A program made the position numbers and the translations under genes. Below the pieces are notes generated by a model. The model was not told the origin of the DNA. It worked only from the letters and a program-made list of their open reading frames with translations, and made no database searches. A stretch of 64,000 nucleotides of DNA from JBFMDN01 sp040753915 (lineage in GTDB: Bacteria; Desulfobacterota; Desulfomonilia; Desulfomonilales; Desulfomonilaceae). Location: NCBI GenBank assembly GCA_040753915.1, contig JBFMDN010000017.1:1-64000 (forward strand). The letters run 5' to 3'. Below, one piece after another: positions 47,829-57,228 of the stretch. Position 1 is the first letter of the stretch. Every line of letters begins with the position of its first letter.

Positions 47829-49004
47829 TTACTGCAGCAACTTGCCCTTGATGACCATTTCGTACGGCCATGGAGCTACCCTGCCGCGCAACTCACGCCA
47901 GCGAGCGAAGGCCTTCTTGAACTCGTCCTGAGAGTCCAGCACCTTTTTGACGTCCGGGTGCTTGCCCTTGAGCTCCTCCAAGTATGCGTTGGAGGTCTTG
48001 GCGAACTCGATGATAGCGGCATCATCCATCAATACGTATTCGGATTTCTTGCCGATTTCATCAATGGCTTTGATGTTGAGGTTCTCCTGCCACGAGTTGG
48101 TCCACAATTGTGTTTCCTTGGCGCAGATATCAACGATCTGCTTCAAGTCTTCGGGAAGCTCCTGCCACTTTTTCATGTTAATGAATACGTCGAATTGGCA
48201 GGACGGTTGATGTACGCCCGGCTCGATGATGTATTTCGTAATCTCGTGATAGCCGGCGGGCAAGTTCACTGCCGGGGAGCTGAATTCACACGCATCCACG
48301 ACACCCCTTTCAAGGGCGAGATAAATTTCGGGACCTGGCAGAGGTGTTACGTTAGCACCGAGACGTGTGAGAATATCCTGGTACCATCCAACGGTTCGGA
48401 TTTTCATCCCCTTGAAATCTTCGATCTTGGTGGCTTTCTTGTTGGAGTGCAAGCCAAGCTCCTGGCCCACGTTGCCGCAGAAGAAAGCCTTCATTCCATA
48501 CTTACCGTACAGCTCGTCCAACATCTTGTCGCCGCCGCGCTCATAATACCAAATGTTGTACCCTTCAAAATCGAGGCCGAAAGGTACTGACGCGAACGCG
48601 ACAAAGGCTTCGTTCCTCCCCTTCCAGTAACCAGGCCACGAGTGGGCGCAATCGAGGGTTCCCTTTGATACCGCGTCGAATATTTCCATGGCAGGCACTA
48701 TCGCTCCAGTCTGGAATACTTTGATGTCCAGACGGCCTCCACTTGCGGCACGAACGCTGTCGGCAAAGTGAACCGCGATGTCATGGAAAATCAATCCGCC
48801 CCAGGGATCGCTCATCCGCCACCTGAAGGTCTGATTCGACGTAGTCCACTTCTTGCCTTTCCAGGCCAGGGCCCGTGGATCTTCCCCGAACTTCGTCGCC
48901 TTCTTCTCCTTAGGTTCTGCTTGTGCAAATGCGTTGGTAGCAGCCATTCCGCAAAATGCGAAGGCTACTGCGAGGGCAAGAACGATCACTCCTATCCTTT
49001 TCAT
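47829..49004 (-). CDS. dctP: TRAP transporter substrate-binding protein
   Basis: 391 aa, exported. Start at 49004 after GGAGGT gives a signal peptide (VIVLALAVAFAFCGMAATNA). The DctP fold is evident in WGGLIFHDIAVHFADSVRAA, the selectivity Arg segment FKGMKIRTVGWYQDILTRLG, and ALERGVVDACEFSSPAVNLP. The last motif and length match the family that binds 2-oxo-acids/mannitol-type ligands, but the ligand is unclear. First gene of the TRAP operon. Confidence 0.93.
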   Translation of the reverse strand: MKRIGVIVLALAVAFAFCGMAATNAFAQAEPKEKKATKFGEDPRALAWKGKKWTTSNQTFRWRMSDPWGGLIFHDIAVHFADSVRAASGGRLDIKVFQTGAIVPAMEIFDAVSKGTLDCAHSWPGYWKGRNEAFVAFASVPFGLDFEGYNIWYYERGGDKMLDELYGKYGMKAFFCGNVGQELGLHSNKKATKIEDFKGMKIRTVGWYQDILTRLGANVTPLPGPEIYLALERGVVDACEFSSPAVNLPAGYHEITKYIIEPGVHQPSCQFDVFINMKKWQELPEDLKQIVDICAKETQLWTNSWQENLNIKAIDEIGKKSEYVLMDDAAIIEFAKTSNAYLEELKGKHPDVKKVLDSQDEFKKAFARWRELRGRVAPWPYEMVIKGKLLQ

Positions 49005-49938
49005 GCGTCTACCTCCGGTTGTGGAAAACTTTCGATTCCGTGTTGAACGCGTAACACACCACTCTGACATCGAGCCTACTTACCTCTCCTCCTTCCTCGC
49101 TTACGATGCGTCCAGATCTAGCCAGGCTACCGAAAGATCCTGGGAACGGGTCTCCCGTTGCCTGTAGTGCCGGACCGGTTGCGCGCGGCCGCGACCGTGC
49201 CTACCGCTCTTTACGATGTTAAACGACGTACCCCCTGGCGTTTGCGCCCACATATATTGGCACGCATAGAATATGCGTGGCAGTCATTGCAGTTGAAAGC
49301 CAATGAGCCTTCGGTCGACATGTGGTCATAATGGTGGCCGAGCTTTTCCATCAGTGCCTGCGAAGCTCCTGATTTATGGCCAACACGATAGAGGAGCGCG
49401 GCCTTTGCCTTCACGCCGTCGTTAATGACTCGGTATGCGAATCAGGTTCCGACCCTTTCTTGATGCGCTCCACTATAATTCATGCCGACAGCCCCGTGCC
49501 CTAAGGCTCTCTGAGCCGATCCCCTTGCTCCAAAAGGTCACAATGGCCGTCCATTAGGCAATGCCCGCCCGACCATGCTCTATCCGCTATGTGCACAGAA
49601 TGACTAAACATGGATTTGGACTACTTCTAGCTGAATTATATCTGAAGGCTATGGTCACCAATCCGTGACCAAGACCGAGAGTGTGATTGGATCCGACGAT
49701 CCGACAACGGGAAGATCCACGCAAGATCGTTCCCGTAAGAATTGAACCGCGAAGCAATCTTTGCCCGGAGGCGGTTCCAAGACCGCTCTGTCTGGCATGG
49801 TTGCGTCACCGCTGCTTCGAGAAGCGCCCATATGCTGCCCACATCCTTACCCCCGGATGGATGAACGAGATAAACGTGCTGATGGGAGACCCGGGCCACT
49901 TGTCCGGTGGTCAGACCATATCACAAATCAATAAACTG
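49005..49938. other. Intergenic region with R2 repeat copy
   Basis: No convincing gene. The promoter of the TRAP operon should lie near 49,005-49,100, but no clear box pair was assigned. Repeat R2 copy A fills 49,275-49,478. An apparent 307-codon ORF over 49,687-50,610 is the antisense of the MaoC gene and of repeat DNA. Confidence 0.5.
49275..49478. repeat. Direct repeat R2, copy A
   Basis: About 200 bp shared, at roughly 80% identity by eye, with 53,393-53,594 in the same orientation. Shared stretches include caatgagccttcggtc, tatggccaacacgatag and taatgactcggt. Minus-strand frames of both copies share a TEGSL-x-F-x-CN-x-CH segment, perhaps a relic of a coding sequence. Confidence 0.75.
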
Positions 49939-50406
49939 TCAAGTTATTTGACTGGCCTCTTGATCATAATACACTCTCCGCCCTACCAGTATGGTGTCCT
50001 GATACGTCAACACCGACTTGCCATCCTGATTCCGGACAGTTATCAGATTCCGCACTATCCCCGCATCCGGCCGGCTCCGAGAAACACGCTTCTCCAAACA
50101 CTCCACAGCCAGCGACAACCGATCGCCAGGCCTCACCGGGTGCCCGAACCGAACCTGGTCCCACCCGAATCCCGCCAATACCTGCGACCTGATCTTGGGA
50201 TCGTTCTGCAGGAGTATCGATATGGAAAAGACGTGGCATCCGGCGGCTATGAGGCCTTTGAAAACCGAAGAAAGCGCCGCCTCAGGGTCCGTGTGAAACG
50301 GTTGTGGATCCCATTTCTCGGCAAATGCGACGATTTCTTCTCGGGTGACGAGGTACTCCCCCACTGTGTGTACGTCCCCCACCGTGAAATCCTCGAAGTA
50401 CCTCAA
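49939..50406 (-). CDS. MaoC-like dehydratase (hotdog)
   Basis: 155 aa from a TTG start at 50406 (ACGGAG eight bases before it). Single MaoC domain: RYFEDFTVGDVHTVGEYLVT start and the catalytic motif FAEKWDPQPFHTDPEAA (Asp/His as in R-specific enoyl-CoA hydratases). The frame is open far upstream to 50,658, but that part is translated R1 repeat and was not included. Substrate unknown; could hydrate an enoyl-CoA. Confidence 0.83.
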   Translation of the reverse strand: MRYFEDFTVGDVHTVGEYLVTREEIVAFAEKWDPQPFHTDPEAALSSVFKGLIAAGCHVFSISILLQNDPKIRSQVLAGFGWDQVRFGHPVRPGDRLSLAVECLEKRVSRSRPDAGIVRNLITVRNQDGKSVLTYQDTILVGRRVYYDQEASQIT

Positions 50407-50487
50407 AACAGCTACTCCGTTTCTGAGATAAGTACACGTTTTCCCATACGGTTGCCTAGTTGCTTCCGCTCTGTTCAGGCAAGGGAA

Positions 50488-50797
50488 GGTTTCAGAGACT
50501 GTCTCAAAACTCGGGACACTCCAAAAATCGTAGCACGATTGAACGTCGATGCGTGGAAAGGAACCCTCAACCCAACCCTCTCCCAGAGGGAGACGGAGCT
50601 GGAAGAATAACCTCTCCCCCGCTTCGGGGGAGAGGGTCAGGGTGAGGGGGTGTGCCACGATTATTACGGACTGCCGGCTTTTGAGACACTTTCTTCAAAC
50701 CCGCCCTGCATGAAAACAGGCTCTGAACCCGCCCTTCCCTAAAGGGACCAGTTTCCCAAACACGTCACCGTACTGATGAAATCCTGTACTGAGCCAG
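50488..50797 (+). repeat. R1 repeat, copy 2
   Basis: Begins cagagactgtctcaaaactcg, contains the arm pair aaccctctcccagaggg.../ccccgcttcgggggagagg, then gtgtgccacgattattacgg, and ends tgatgaaatcctgtactg. It lies directly upstream of the MaoC gene. Best uninterrupted reference for the family. Confidence 0.85.
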
Positions 50798-50874
50798 TCT
50801 CATCCCGCCTCAAGGCGCCTTCCAGACACGACACCACTCTTGGCCACTACCGCGTGCTCGGCCAAGAAATCCGT
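50798..50874. other. Short gap between R1 and the M50 gene
   Basis: Nothing is seen in these 77 bases except the tail of the repeat region. Confidence 0.4.
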
Positions 50875-51675
50875 CTAGTGCGCGACGCTGATAGGAGCAG
50901 GTATGAAGGTAAGGACAAACAACACAATGGCCGTCCATCCAAGAATTCTACCGCTCCTGTCCAGTGGTGTGTACGGATCCACCGGCTCTGGATGTCGTAA
51001 CCCGATGAAGAGCGCGAGAACTGCAAAGAGGAGCCATCCAGGCCAGAGGAGCGCGCCCAAGGGTATTAGCCCTACAAACACTGCGAAACTTATGATTTGG
51101 GCCTTGCGCGGGCCGAAAAGTGCGTAGATCACATGGCCGCCGTCCAGTTGCCCCATGGGCAGGAGGTTCAAAGCAGTAATGAACAATCCGTACCATGCGG
51201 CCATAGCTGTAGGATGAAGATAGATCGAAGTACTACTGGAAAACTCGCCGAAGCGAAGGAAGAACAGGGCCTCGAGTATGAGTGAGGTCCCGAAGTGGAT
51301 AGAAATCCCGTCGGTTGTGGAGGGGACGGATCGAATTTCAGACAACCACGATCCCAGGATCAATACCGGCACCGCGACCATGCTCCCAGCGAGGGGGCCC
51401 CAAGAGCCCACCTCGATCAGCACCTTCTTGCTCGGAATCGCGGACCGAATCTTGATAAACGCGCCGAAGGTGCCCACCGGCGGAATCGCTGGAATGAAAT
51501 ATGGCGGGCTGACATCCAGACGTCGTCTTCTGGCTGCCAGGTAGTGTCCCATTTCGTGGACTAGGAGGATGGCCATGAGGGGAACAGAAAAGACCCATCC
51601 TTGGAGGATGTTTCCGAGCCAATCCTCACTCGGATCGGTCACATAAAGGGAACCGGCCACTGTGGTCGTCACCAC
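50875..51675 (-). CDS. Site-2-type M50 membrane metalloprotease, N-terminus apparently frameshifted
   Basis: 266 codons from GTG 51675. Zinc motif HEMGH in LLVHEMGHYLAARRRRL and the second motif LPMGQLDGGHVIYALFG identify the M50/S2P family; about six membrane helices. GTG 51675 falls inside what should be the first helix. In the same frame the coding-like text RRSWALNIALFILTV continues upstream without any start codon to a TAG at 51780. A 1-base insertion in the A run at 51717-51720 would join it to ATG 51737 (MEAVRSK..). So the gene is either frameshifted or uses an odd start. Confidence 0.82.
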   Translation of the reverse strand: MVTTTVAGSLYVTDPSEDWLGNILQGWVFSVPLMAILLVHEMGHYLAARRRRLDVSPPYFIPAIPPVGTFGAFIKIRSAIPSKKVLIEVGSWGPLAGSMVAVPVLILGSWLSEIRSVPSTTDGISIHFGTSLILEALFFLRFGEFSSSTSIYLHPTAMAAWYGLFITALNLLPMGQLDGGHVIYALFGPRKAQIISFAVFVGLIPLGALLWPGWLLFAVLALFIGLRHPEPVDPYTPLDRSGRILGWTAIVLFVLTFIPAPISVAH

Positions 51676-51821
51676 GGTTAGGATAAAGAGAGCGATATTG
51701 AGTGCCCAGGACCTTCTTTTGATCGCACGGCCTCCATGACAAGTTGACTCTGCGCGCCAATTCCGCGAACTGAATAGCTATTCCAAGACCCTGAAACATT
51801 GGGGTTCCTGAAAGCAGGTTA

Positions 51822-53357
51822 CTACGGAATTTGGTTCGATTCAACTCCCGATCCCCAGGGCCAACCGCAATCCGTGCATGCCAGTCCAGACTCCCGAGCC
51901 AGGATCTTCAGATCCAATCTCCTCAAGACGGCTGCCGTGACAGGCCGCTTTGCGTCCCAAAATATCAGGGACTGAAAGAATCGACGAGCCCGCTTGGAGC
52001 TCAGTAACGTGAAGAGGAGTTGTGCTTGCTCGCTCTCTTGGCACGGGACAAAGTAACAGGTGTCGTCCAGAACGACAGAAGTTTGTTCCCAGGGACCGAT
52101 GACATGAAATCTCAGATCCCTGGCAAAGCCCGAAATTGCCACCTTCCAAGGAGCGAACGTATAGGGCCCCACGCCGAAGACGGAGAATCGCGGCCTTTTG
52201 GCATACACCGAGCTGGCGCGGCGATCTAGAAGTTGGCCGTGATCCGTTAGGTATTGCCACGTCCGAGGTGCTATCGTCTGAATGGAAGAGGTTTCGTCGT
52301 TTATGCAACGCTGCGTTACGAGCATCCACCTGCTTGGAGCCAGCTTGTTTCGGGACAAGTCAGAGCTCTTGAGCATGGGGTACAGGTAGTTGGGCTCCAA
52401 CTCCACGATCTCTCCCAGCCCATTGCGCCAACGCTTGCCCTCCCGGCGAAGCTCCATGACCCGAGCGCAATCGTGCTTGACTCCAGAGCGCCACGTCCCT
52501 CGTTGCATCCCCTCGAGGCCGGCGACGGAGTCGTACGTCTTCACATCTGCTACGAGCCCGTTGCTTCGAAGCCCGAATGTCACCACTGACCCGCTTTGGG
52601 CAATACCTGCGGCCACCGAGCACTCCCGCGTCCCGTGGGATCCGACTCCCTTCACCAGAAGGAGACACGCGTCCACCGTGACCCCAAAATGCTTGGCGGC
52701 ATCTACCGGAAACATGCTGGCGTCAAGGGTCAACCGACCGCTTCTCCAGGTGTGGAACAACACCTTCCTGGCTGTAGAGGTCTTGCACAACATGGCCAGT
52801 ACGCCGGATTTGGCTTCTATCCACTCCAGTGCTTTCATAAGCATCCATTCGGAAATGTCGAAATTACTCGCACCAGTGATAGCCTCGATGCCCCTGAGAT
52901 TCGTGAAATTGGCCCGAGGCGGCACATTTGTTCCTCCCAATGCTCCCATCTCGGAGTTGGTGACCCAGGGAGGATTGCCGACGATCAGAAGAGGGGGCGG
53001 GAGGCAAGACAGAATTGCCGGCCAATCGGCACTGAAGAAGTCCTCGTTTACGATGAGCGGCTCCGTGGTACCTGCACACCGTCGTACGGCTGCGAGTGCC
53101 TCTGCTGCGTGGTTGCCGTTAATCTCGAGTCCTATGGGCTGCTCTATTGAAGGAAAGGCCTCCAGCGCGGCAACGAGAAAGCTCCCCGTACCGCATGTGG
53201 GCTCTAGGACGGATTTGGGACGGAATCCCTGTCGGACGAGCAGCCCGCATACCTCCCGAGCCAGCTCCAATGGGGTCTGATAGTCCCCGTATTCGGCGAT
53301 GGATCGATTTTTCTTTCCCGAACGGGGTCGAGAGAGGAAGTGCTGACTCGAGGGCAT
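51822..53357 (-). CDS. Orphan N6-adenine DNA methyltransferase (Eco57I/N6_Mtase type)
   Basis: 511 aa from ATG 53357. SAM motif I SVLEPTCGTGSFLVAALEA (about residue 50) and catalytic motif IV IVGNPPWVT (about 128). The start at 53405 (527 aa) was not chosen since its first 16 codons lie in repeat R2. The C-terminal 250 residues probably recognise DNA. No restriction endonuclease is seen nearby, so it may be a solitary methylase or the modification part of a type IIG-like system whose nuclease is absent. Confidence 0.85.
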   Translation of the reverse strand: MPSSQHFLSRPRSGKKNRSIAEYGDYQTPLELAREVCGLLVRQGFRPKSVLEPTCGTGSFLVAALEAFPSIEQPIGLEINGNHAAEALAAVRRCAGTTEPLIVNEDFFSADWPAILSCLPPPLLIVGNPPWVTNSEMGALGGTNVPPRANFTNLRGIEAITGASNFDISEWMLMKALEWIEAKSGVLAMLCKTSTARKVLFHTWRSGRLTLDASMFPVDAAKHFGVTVDACLLLVKGVGSHGTRECSVAAGIAQSGSVVTFGLRSNGLVADVKTYDSVAGLEGMQRGTWRSGVKHDCARVMELRREGKRWRNGLGEIVELEPNYLYPMLKSSDLSRNKLAPSRWMLVTQRCINDETSSIQTIAPRTWQYLTDHGQLLDRRASSVYAKRPRFSVFGVGPYTFAPWKVAISGFARDLRFHVIGPWEQTSVVLDDTCYFVPCQESEQAQLLFTLLSSKRARRFFQSLIFWDAKRPVTAAVLRRLDLKILARESGLACTDCGWPWGSGVESNQIP

Positions 53358-53392
53358 GGCGCACACGTCCTGTACTGCCGGGAATTGAATTT

Positions 53393-53594
53393 GTGTGGCA
53401 TTCATTGCAGTGGAAAGACAATGAGCCTTCGGTCCACATGTGATCTTGACAGAGGTCGAGATTTCCCATCAGTGCCCGTGGAGTTCCTGACCTATGGCCA
53501 ACACGATAGTGGAGCGCAACCGTTGCCTTCACGCTGTCGCTAATGACTCGGTTTGCGAATCAGGTTTCGACCCGTTCCAGATGCGGTCCACTAC
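53393..53594. repeat. Direct repeat R2, copy B
   Basis: Second R2 copy, at the upstream end of the methylase gene and ending 17 bp before the GspE-like stop at 53611. With copy A it frames a 4.1-kb segment. Confidence 0.75.
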
Positions 53595-53610
53595 AGATCG
53601 ATCGAGCCGA

Positions 53611-55485
53611 TTAGCCCGGGGATCTTCTGACATCGCTCCTCCGGAGATGGATGGGCTCGTTGAAATGTGGATCGGGCTGGGCCACTCGCAGAACCTCCTC
53701 CGGGGTAGTGACTCCATTGATCATTTTTCGAATGGCGTTTTCCCAGAGCGTAGCGAACTTCTTACGTTTTACGGCCTCCTTGAGGGCTATCATGTCCGGA
53801 AAATCAGTGATGAGCTTGGCTATGTCCTCATCGACAGCCACGACTTCATATACACTTTCCCGTTTGTAGTAGCCCGTATCCCTGCACTGAAAACATCCTC
53901 TCCCGCGTTTGAGCAAGATTTTTTCAGGTCCTTCGAAGTTGAATCCGCGTTTATTCAGGTCTTTCAAGGGTACCGTGTAATCTTCCGCGCAGTAGGGGCA
54001 AACCTTTCTCATGAGCCTTTGAGCCAAGAGCCCCACGAGGGTGGAGGAGAGGAGGAAAGAAGGCACCTTGAGGTCAAGAAGACGATTGACTGCCGAAAGC
54101 GCATCGTTCGTGTGCACGGTGCTGAAGACCAGGTGCCCGGTCAATGCTGCCTGCACTGCCAGCGAAGCGGTTTCCGAATCCCGGATCTCGCCGATCATGA
54201 TCACGTCCGGGTCCTGCCTCATGACGTGCCTGAGCAACGGTCCGAAGGTCATCTTCTCTTCCGGGTTGTGAAGCATGCTCACACCGGGATTGACGGAGAT
54301 TTGATTGAAACGTTCGTACACCATTTCGACCGGATCTTCGATCGTCGTGATATTCCGGTCGTTCGCGGTGCCTATTACCTTCAGGGCAGAATAGAGGGTC
54401 GTTGTCTTTCCGGACCCGGTGGGACCGGTGCATAGGATGATCCCATAGGGGCGAGAAATGAACGACTGGAACGTGCTCAAGTCCAGCGGCGTGAATCCCA
54501 GCTCCTCCAAATCCATGAACAACAGATCCGGGTCCTGGATTCTGCAGACGGTCTTTTCTCCGAACGCCGTGGGGACCGTAGAGACGCGGACCTCGATTTC
54601 CCTCTCGCGGGTATTGAGCTTGATTCGACCGTCTTGAGGGCGCCGCTTCTCGGCAATGTCCAGGGAGGCCATGCCCTTGATTCTCGTGGTGAAGGCCTGA
54701 TGAAGAGCACCGGGGATCCAGTCGATTTCGTGGAGAACCCCGTCTATGCGCATCCTCAGGAGGCTCTTGTTGCGCTTGGGCTCTATATGAACATCGCTTG
54801 CACGCTGGGCGATGGCTCGCCGGAACATGGCGTCCACCGCTGTCCGGATGTTCTTGTCCGTATGCGAGATCTCCTCGAGACTCTGCACACTAACGAGCCG
54901 TTCCAGGTCTGCAAGCTCTTTGAAGTGTTTGACGTGCTTTTCCGCGGCTGCTTTGATCGATCCTTTGAATCCGTGGAATTCCAGGATGATCTTCATGATG
55001 TCGGTCTTCGGAGCGATTACTACATCCAGCTCCTTGCCGTACACGCGCGCCACGTCCTCGAGAACCTCCTGTTGAGAAGGGTCAAACACTGCCAGCTTGA
55101 GCTTGTGGTCAAATTCTTCCAGCGGGAGCAGAAGAAACCGGTCCGAGAACTTTTGCGGGAGAGTACGAGTGATGAAGTCCGGGTCGAGGTCCAGGGAGTC
55201 GAGTCGCAGAAACTGATAGCCCAGGTGCTCGGCCAGAGCTTGCACGATCTTCGCTTCGTCCACCTCTCCTCTCGGCCCGGAGAGCTTCATGCCTGCAATG
55301 ATTTCCAAAGCGGTGGTCTGATGGGCATGAGGAACGGATTCCTGCAATTCTTTCGCCCGGACTTGTCGGAGGCGGTCCCTGACGTAAAGCTCTGCCTCTT
55401 GTAGCCGTACCATTCCGGTGTCGTCCAAAAGTCCGGCCTGGTAGAGAACCTCTCCGATAGCGATCACGTCGTCATATATTTCCAC
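53611..55485 (-). CDS. GspE/PilB-family secretion or pilus ATPase
   Basis: 624 aa. MshEN-like N-terminal domain (about 70-190), then the ATPase core: RASDVHIEPKRNKSLLRMRI, Walker A CTGPTGSGKTTTLY (about 360), Asp box IMIGEIRDSETA, His box LTGHLVFSTVHTNDA, and a zinc motif CPYCAEDY...CFQCRDTGY. Powers type IV pilus or type II secretion assembly. No other pilus/secretion gene is adjacent, so it is an orphan in this window. The last 30 residues beyond VTTPEEVLRVAQ are an extension (HLRRSDVRRSPG). Confidence 0.93.
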   Translation of the reverse strand: MEIYDDVIAIGEVLYQAGLLDDTGMVRLQEAELYVRDRLRQVRAKELQESVPHAHQTTALEIIAGMKLSGPRGEVDEAKIVQALAEHLGYQFLRLDSLDLDPDFITRTLPQKFSDRFLLLPLEEFDHKLKLAVFDPSQQEVLEDVARVYGKELDVVIAPKTDIMKIILEFHGFKGSIKAAAEKHVKHFKELADLERLVSVQSLEEISHTDKNIRTAVDAMFRRAIAQRASDVHIEPKRNKSLLRMRIDGVLHEIDWIPGALHQAFTTRIKGMASLDIAEKRRPQDGRIKLNTREREIEVRVSTVPTAFGEKTVCRIQDPDLLFMDLEELGFTPLDLSTFQSFISRPYGIILCTGPTGSGKTTTLYSALKVIGTANDRNITTIEDPVEMVYERFNQISVNPGVSMLHNPEEKMTFGPLLRHVMRQDPDVIMIGEIRDSETASLAVQAALTGHLVFSTVHTNDALSAVNRLLDLKVPSFLLSSTLVGLLAQRLMRKVCPYCAEDYTVPLKDLNKRGFNFEGPEKILLKRGRGCFQCRDTGYYKRESVYEVVAVDEDIAKLITDFPDMIALKEAVKRKKFATLWENAIRKMINGVTTPEEVLRVAQPDPHFNEPIHLRRSDVRRSPG

Positions 55486-55961
55486 TGGATTTCACCTTGC
55501 GTACCGCATGACTTGCATCAATGGTTCACTCGGCGTGCTCCGCACCCTGGCAGTGGTGTCGCGACACATTGTAATAGGCCGCGGCATCACAATCAATAGA
55601 GTGGTCGTCCCTCACAGGGCTTTGGGGGAAAATGCGCGGGAAGACCGGAAAGAAAGGATTCAGCAATATGCCTCGACTGTATCCCCAAGCTTCTTTCCGG
55701 TCTTGAAGAGTAGGAAGATTTTTTTTGACATCCCGCCCGCTCTCGCAACGCCAAGGAATGCCCTCGGAGGACGCTTACCGTGCCGCACGATCAGGGATCC
55801 GAATCCCGCGCTGTCAAGCCGGCCTCGCCGGGCAGGTCTCCGGGCATGAGGAATGAAGAGCACGCTCTTGCTTCCGTCCTACCCTGGAAGCAGTGGATCC
55901 GCTTTGCAGGACAAAGACGACGTCAGGTCAGATCTGTTCACCCCTGCAAGGGGAAACGCAA
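55486..55961. other. Intergenic region with a perfect 14-bp inverted repeat
   Basis: No gene seen. aagaccggaaagaa (55,641-55,654) is exactly inverted at 55,691-55,704, with a 36-base gap, followed 13 bases later on the plus strand by gattttttttgac. Could be a small RNA, an operator or a mobile-element relic. Confidence 0.45.
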
Positions 55962-56246
55962 CTATTTGGCTTTCTTGGTTGCCTCCCTGAGCGCATTGGC
56001 CGGAGTAAATCGGGGGACCTTACTCGCAGGGATCTTGATCTTTTGGCCGGTTTGTGGATTGACACCGGTCCTTGCTTTCCGTTTGGCCACCTTGAACGTC
56101 CCGAGGTCAGCGATGCGAATTTTCCCGTCTTTCTTCCTGAGCGCATCGTGAACGGATCCGATAAGAGCGTTGAACGCCATGGTTGCGGCCTTTTTCGTAA
56201 TACCAGCCTCTTCGGCCATGCGGGAAATCAGTTCGGACTTGGTCAT
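55962..56246 (-). CDS. HU-family DNA-binding protein
   Basis: 94 aa, standard length. MTKSELISRMAEEAGITKKA start, GSVHDALRKKDGKIRIADLG, and the DNA-arm FKVAKRKARTGVNPQTGQKI are textbook HU/IHF. Nucleoid compaction. GGAGG precedes the start. Single-gene unit with its own promoter. Confidence 0.97.
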   Translation of the reverse strand: MTKSELISRMAEEAGITKKAATMAFNALIGSVHDALRKKDGKIRIADLGTFKVAKRKARTGVNPQTGQKIKIPASKVPRFTPANALREATKKAK

Positions 56247-56313
56247 GGAAATCCACCTCCGGCAAAAAAACTAACAGCGTCAATGGGATGCGAATACATC
56301 CAATCATTCAAAA

Positions 56314-56342
56314 AAGTTATAAATACCCAGGTGATTTGTCAA
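56314..56342 (-). promoter_or_regulatory. Predicted sigma70 promoter of the HU gene
   Basis: Minus strand TTGACA (56342-56337), 17 bp, TAACTT (56319-56314), about 70 bp before the HU start. The AT-rich stretch before it (56,355-56,385) may act as an upstream element. Confidence 0.65.
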
Positions 56343-57228
56343 GCGAAATTAGCTAGTCATGCTGCGGCAAAGTCAAATTTTTTACTGATTCCAAGACCAT
56401 GGCAATGGGCCAGTTCCAATGCGCCAAATAAGGATTCTGTCAGTATAGCAGGCAAATAGGAATGTTTCCCCAAGTACTACATTATTTAAAGAAAGGCCTT
56501 CGGTTCGGACCAGACCCTGCGAGGCATGAGCGCGCTCTGGCGGGGCCAAAGCAGAAAGATCGAGGCATTACCTTCCACAAGGGGGACGCCCGTGACAGTC
56601 ACGCAACACGCGACCGCTGCATCGGTTGTTTCCGCAAATTCCTCGTGGTCTTCCGTCAAGCAAAGGGTTGGTGGGTCCCCCATGTAGGGTGGCCTTTGAG
56701 GCTTCCATCGTTCAGAGATGCACGCTGGAAAGCGTGCACTACATGTGTGCTGCAACAGCGGCTGTTCGGAAATGATTTTTGGTCGAGCCCGTGAGCATTG
56801 TTTAAGGAACGGGGTGGCCTTCCTTCCCAGGGTTAAAGATCAGGTGTTACGCGGGACTACTCGAGGTGCGCTCCTCAAGGAGGAACATGGTGAAGAACCT
56901 GCTATGGCGCGATCGGTATGGCCACTGCTTCAGGTATGGGTAATAATGAGCCTGGGGAGGCCGGACCTGTTCACTGGACTCCGATTTCGGTGGGGGTGCC
57001 GTTGCAACAACAATTCCGGTTGACCGGATGCGTACTCCAGGGTTATAGAATTAGAAGTGATCCAGGGGGCTTCTCCAGCGAGATTTCAGCAATTCTCTGA
57101 CCGTTGATTCACGCCAGGGAGGGAGCGACGGGTATACGGATGATTCACAGGCTCTAGGCCCCGGGGGCATCTCGCGGCTACTATTGCATGCCGGACATGA
57201 ATAGCGGTGTTAAGGGAGGGATGGTGAT
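56343..57228. other. About 890 bp without a recognised gene
   Basis: Short ORFs on both strands have no ribosome sites or family features. Contains the dispersed motif tgcacgctggaaagcgtgcactacatg (about 56,717-56,743). The start signal gggagggatggtgat for the next gene is at its right end. Confidence 0.5.

Noticed and set aside
49687..50610. 307-codon plus-strand ORF
   Set aside because: It is the antisense of the MaoC gene plus R1 repeat.
50407..50658. N-terminal extension of the MaoC frame
   Set aside because: The added 84 codons are translated R1 repeat and have nothing in common with MaoC proteins.
53494..54435. 313-codon plus-strand ORF
   Set aside because: It lies antisense to the well-supported GspE-like ATPase and has no family features.
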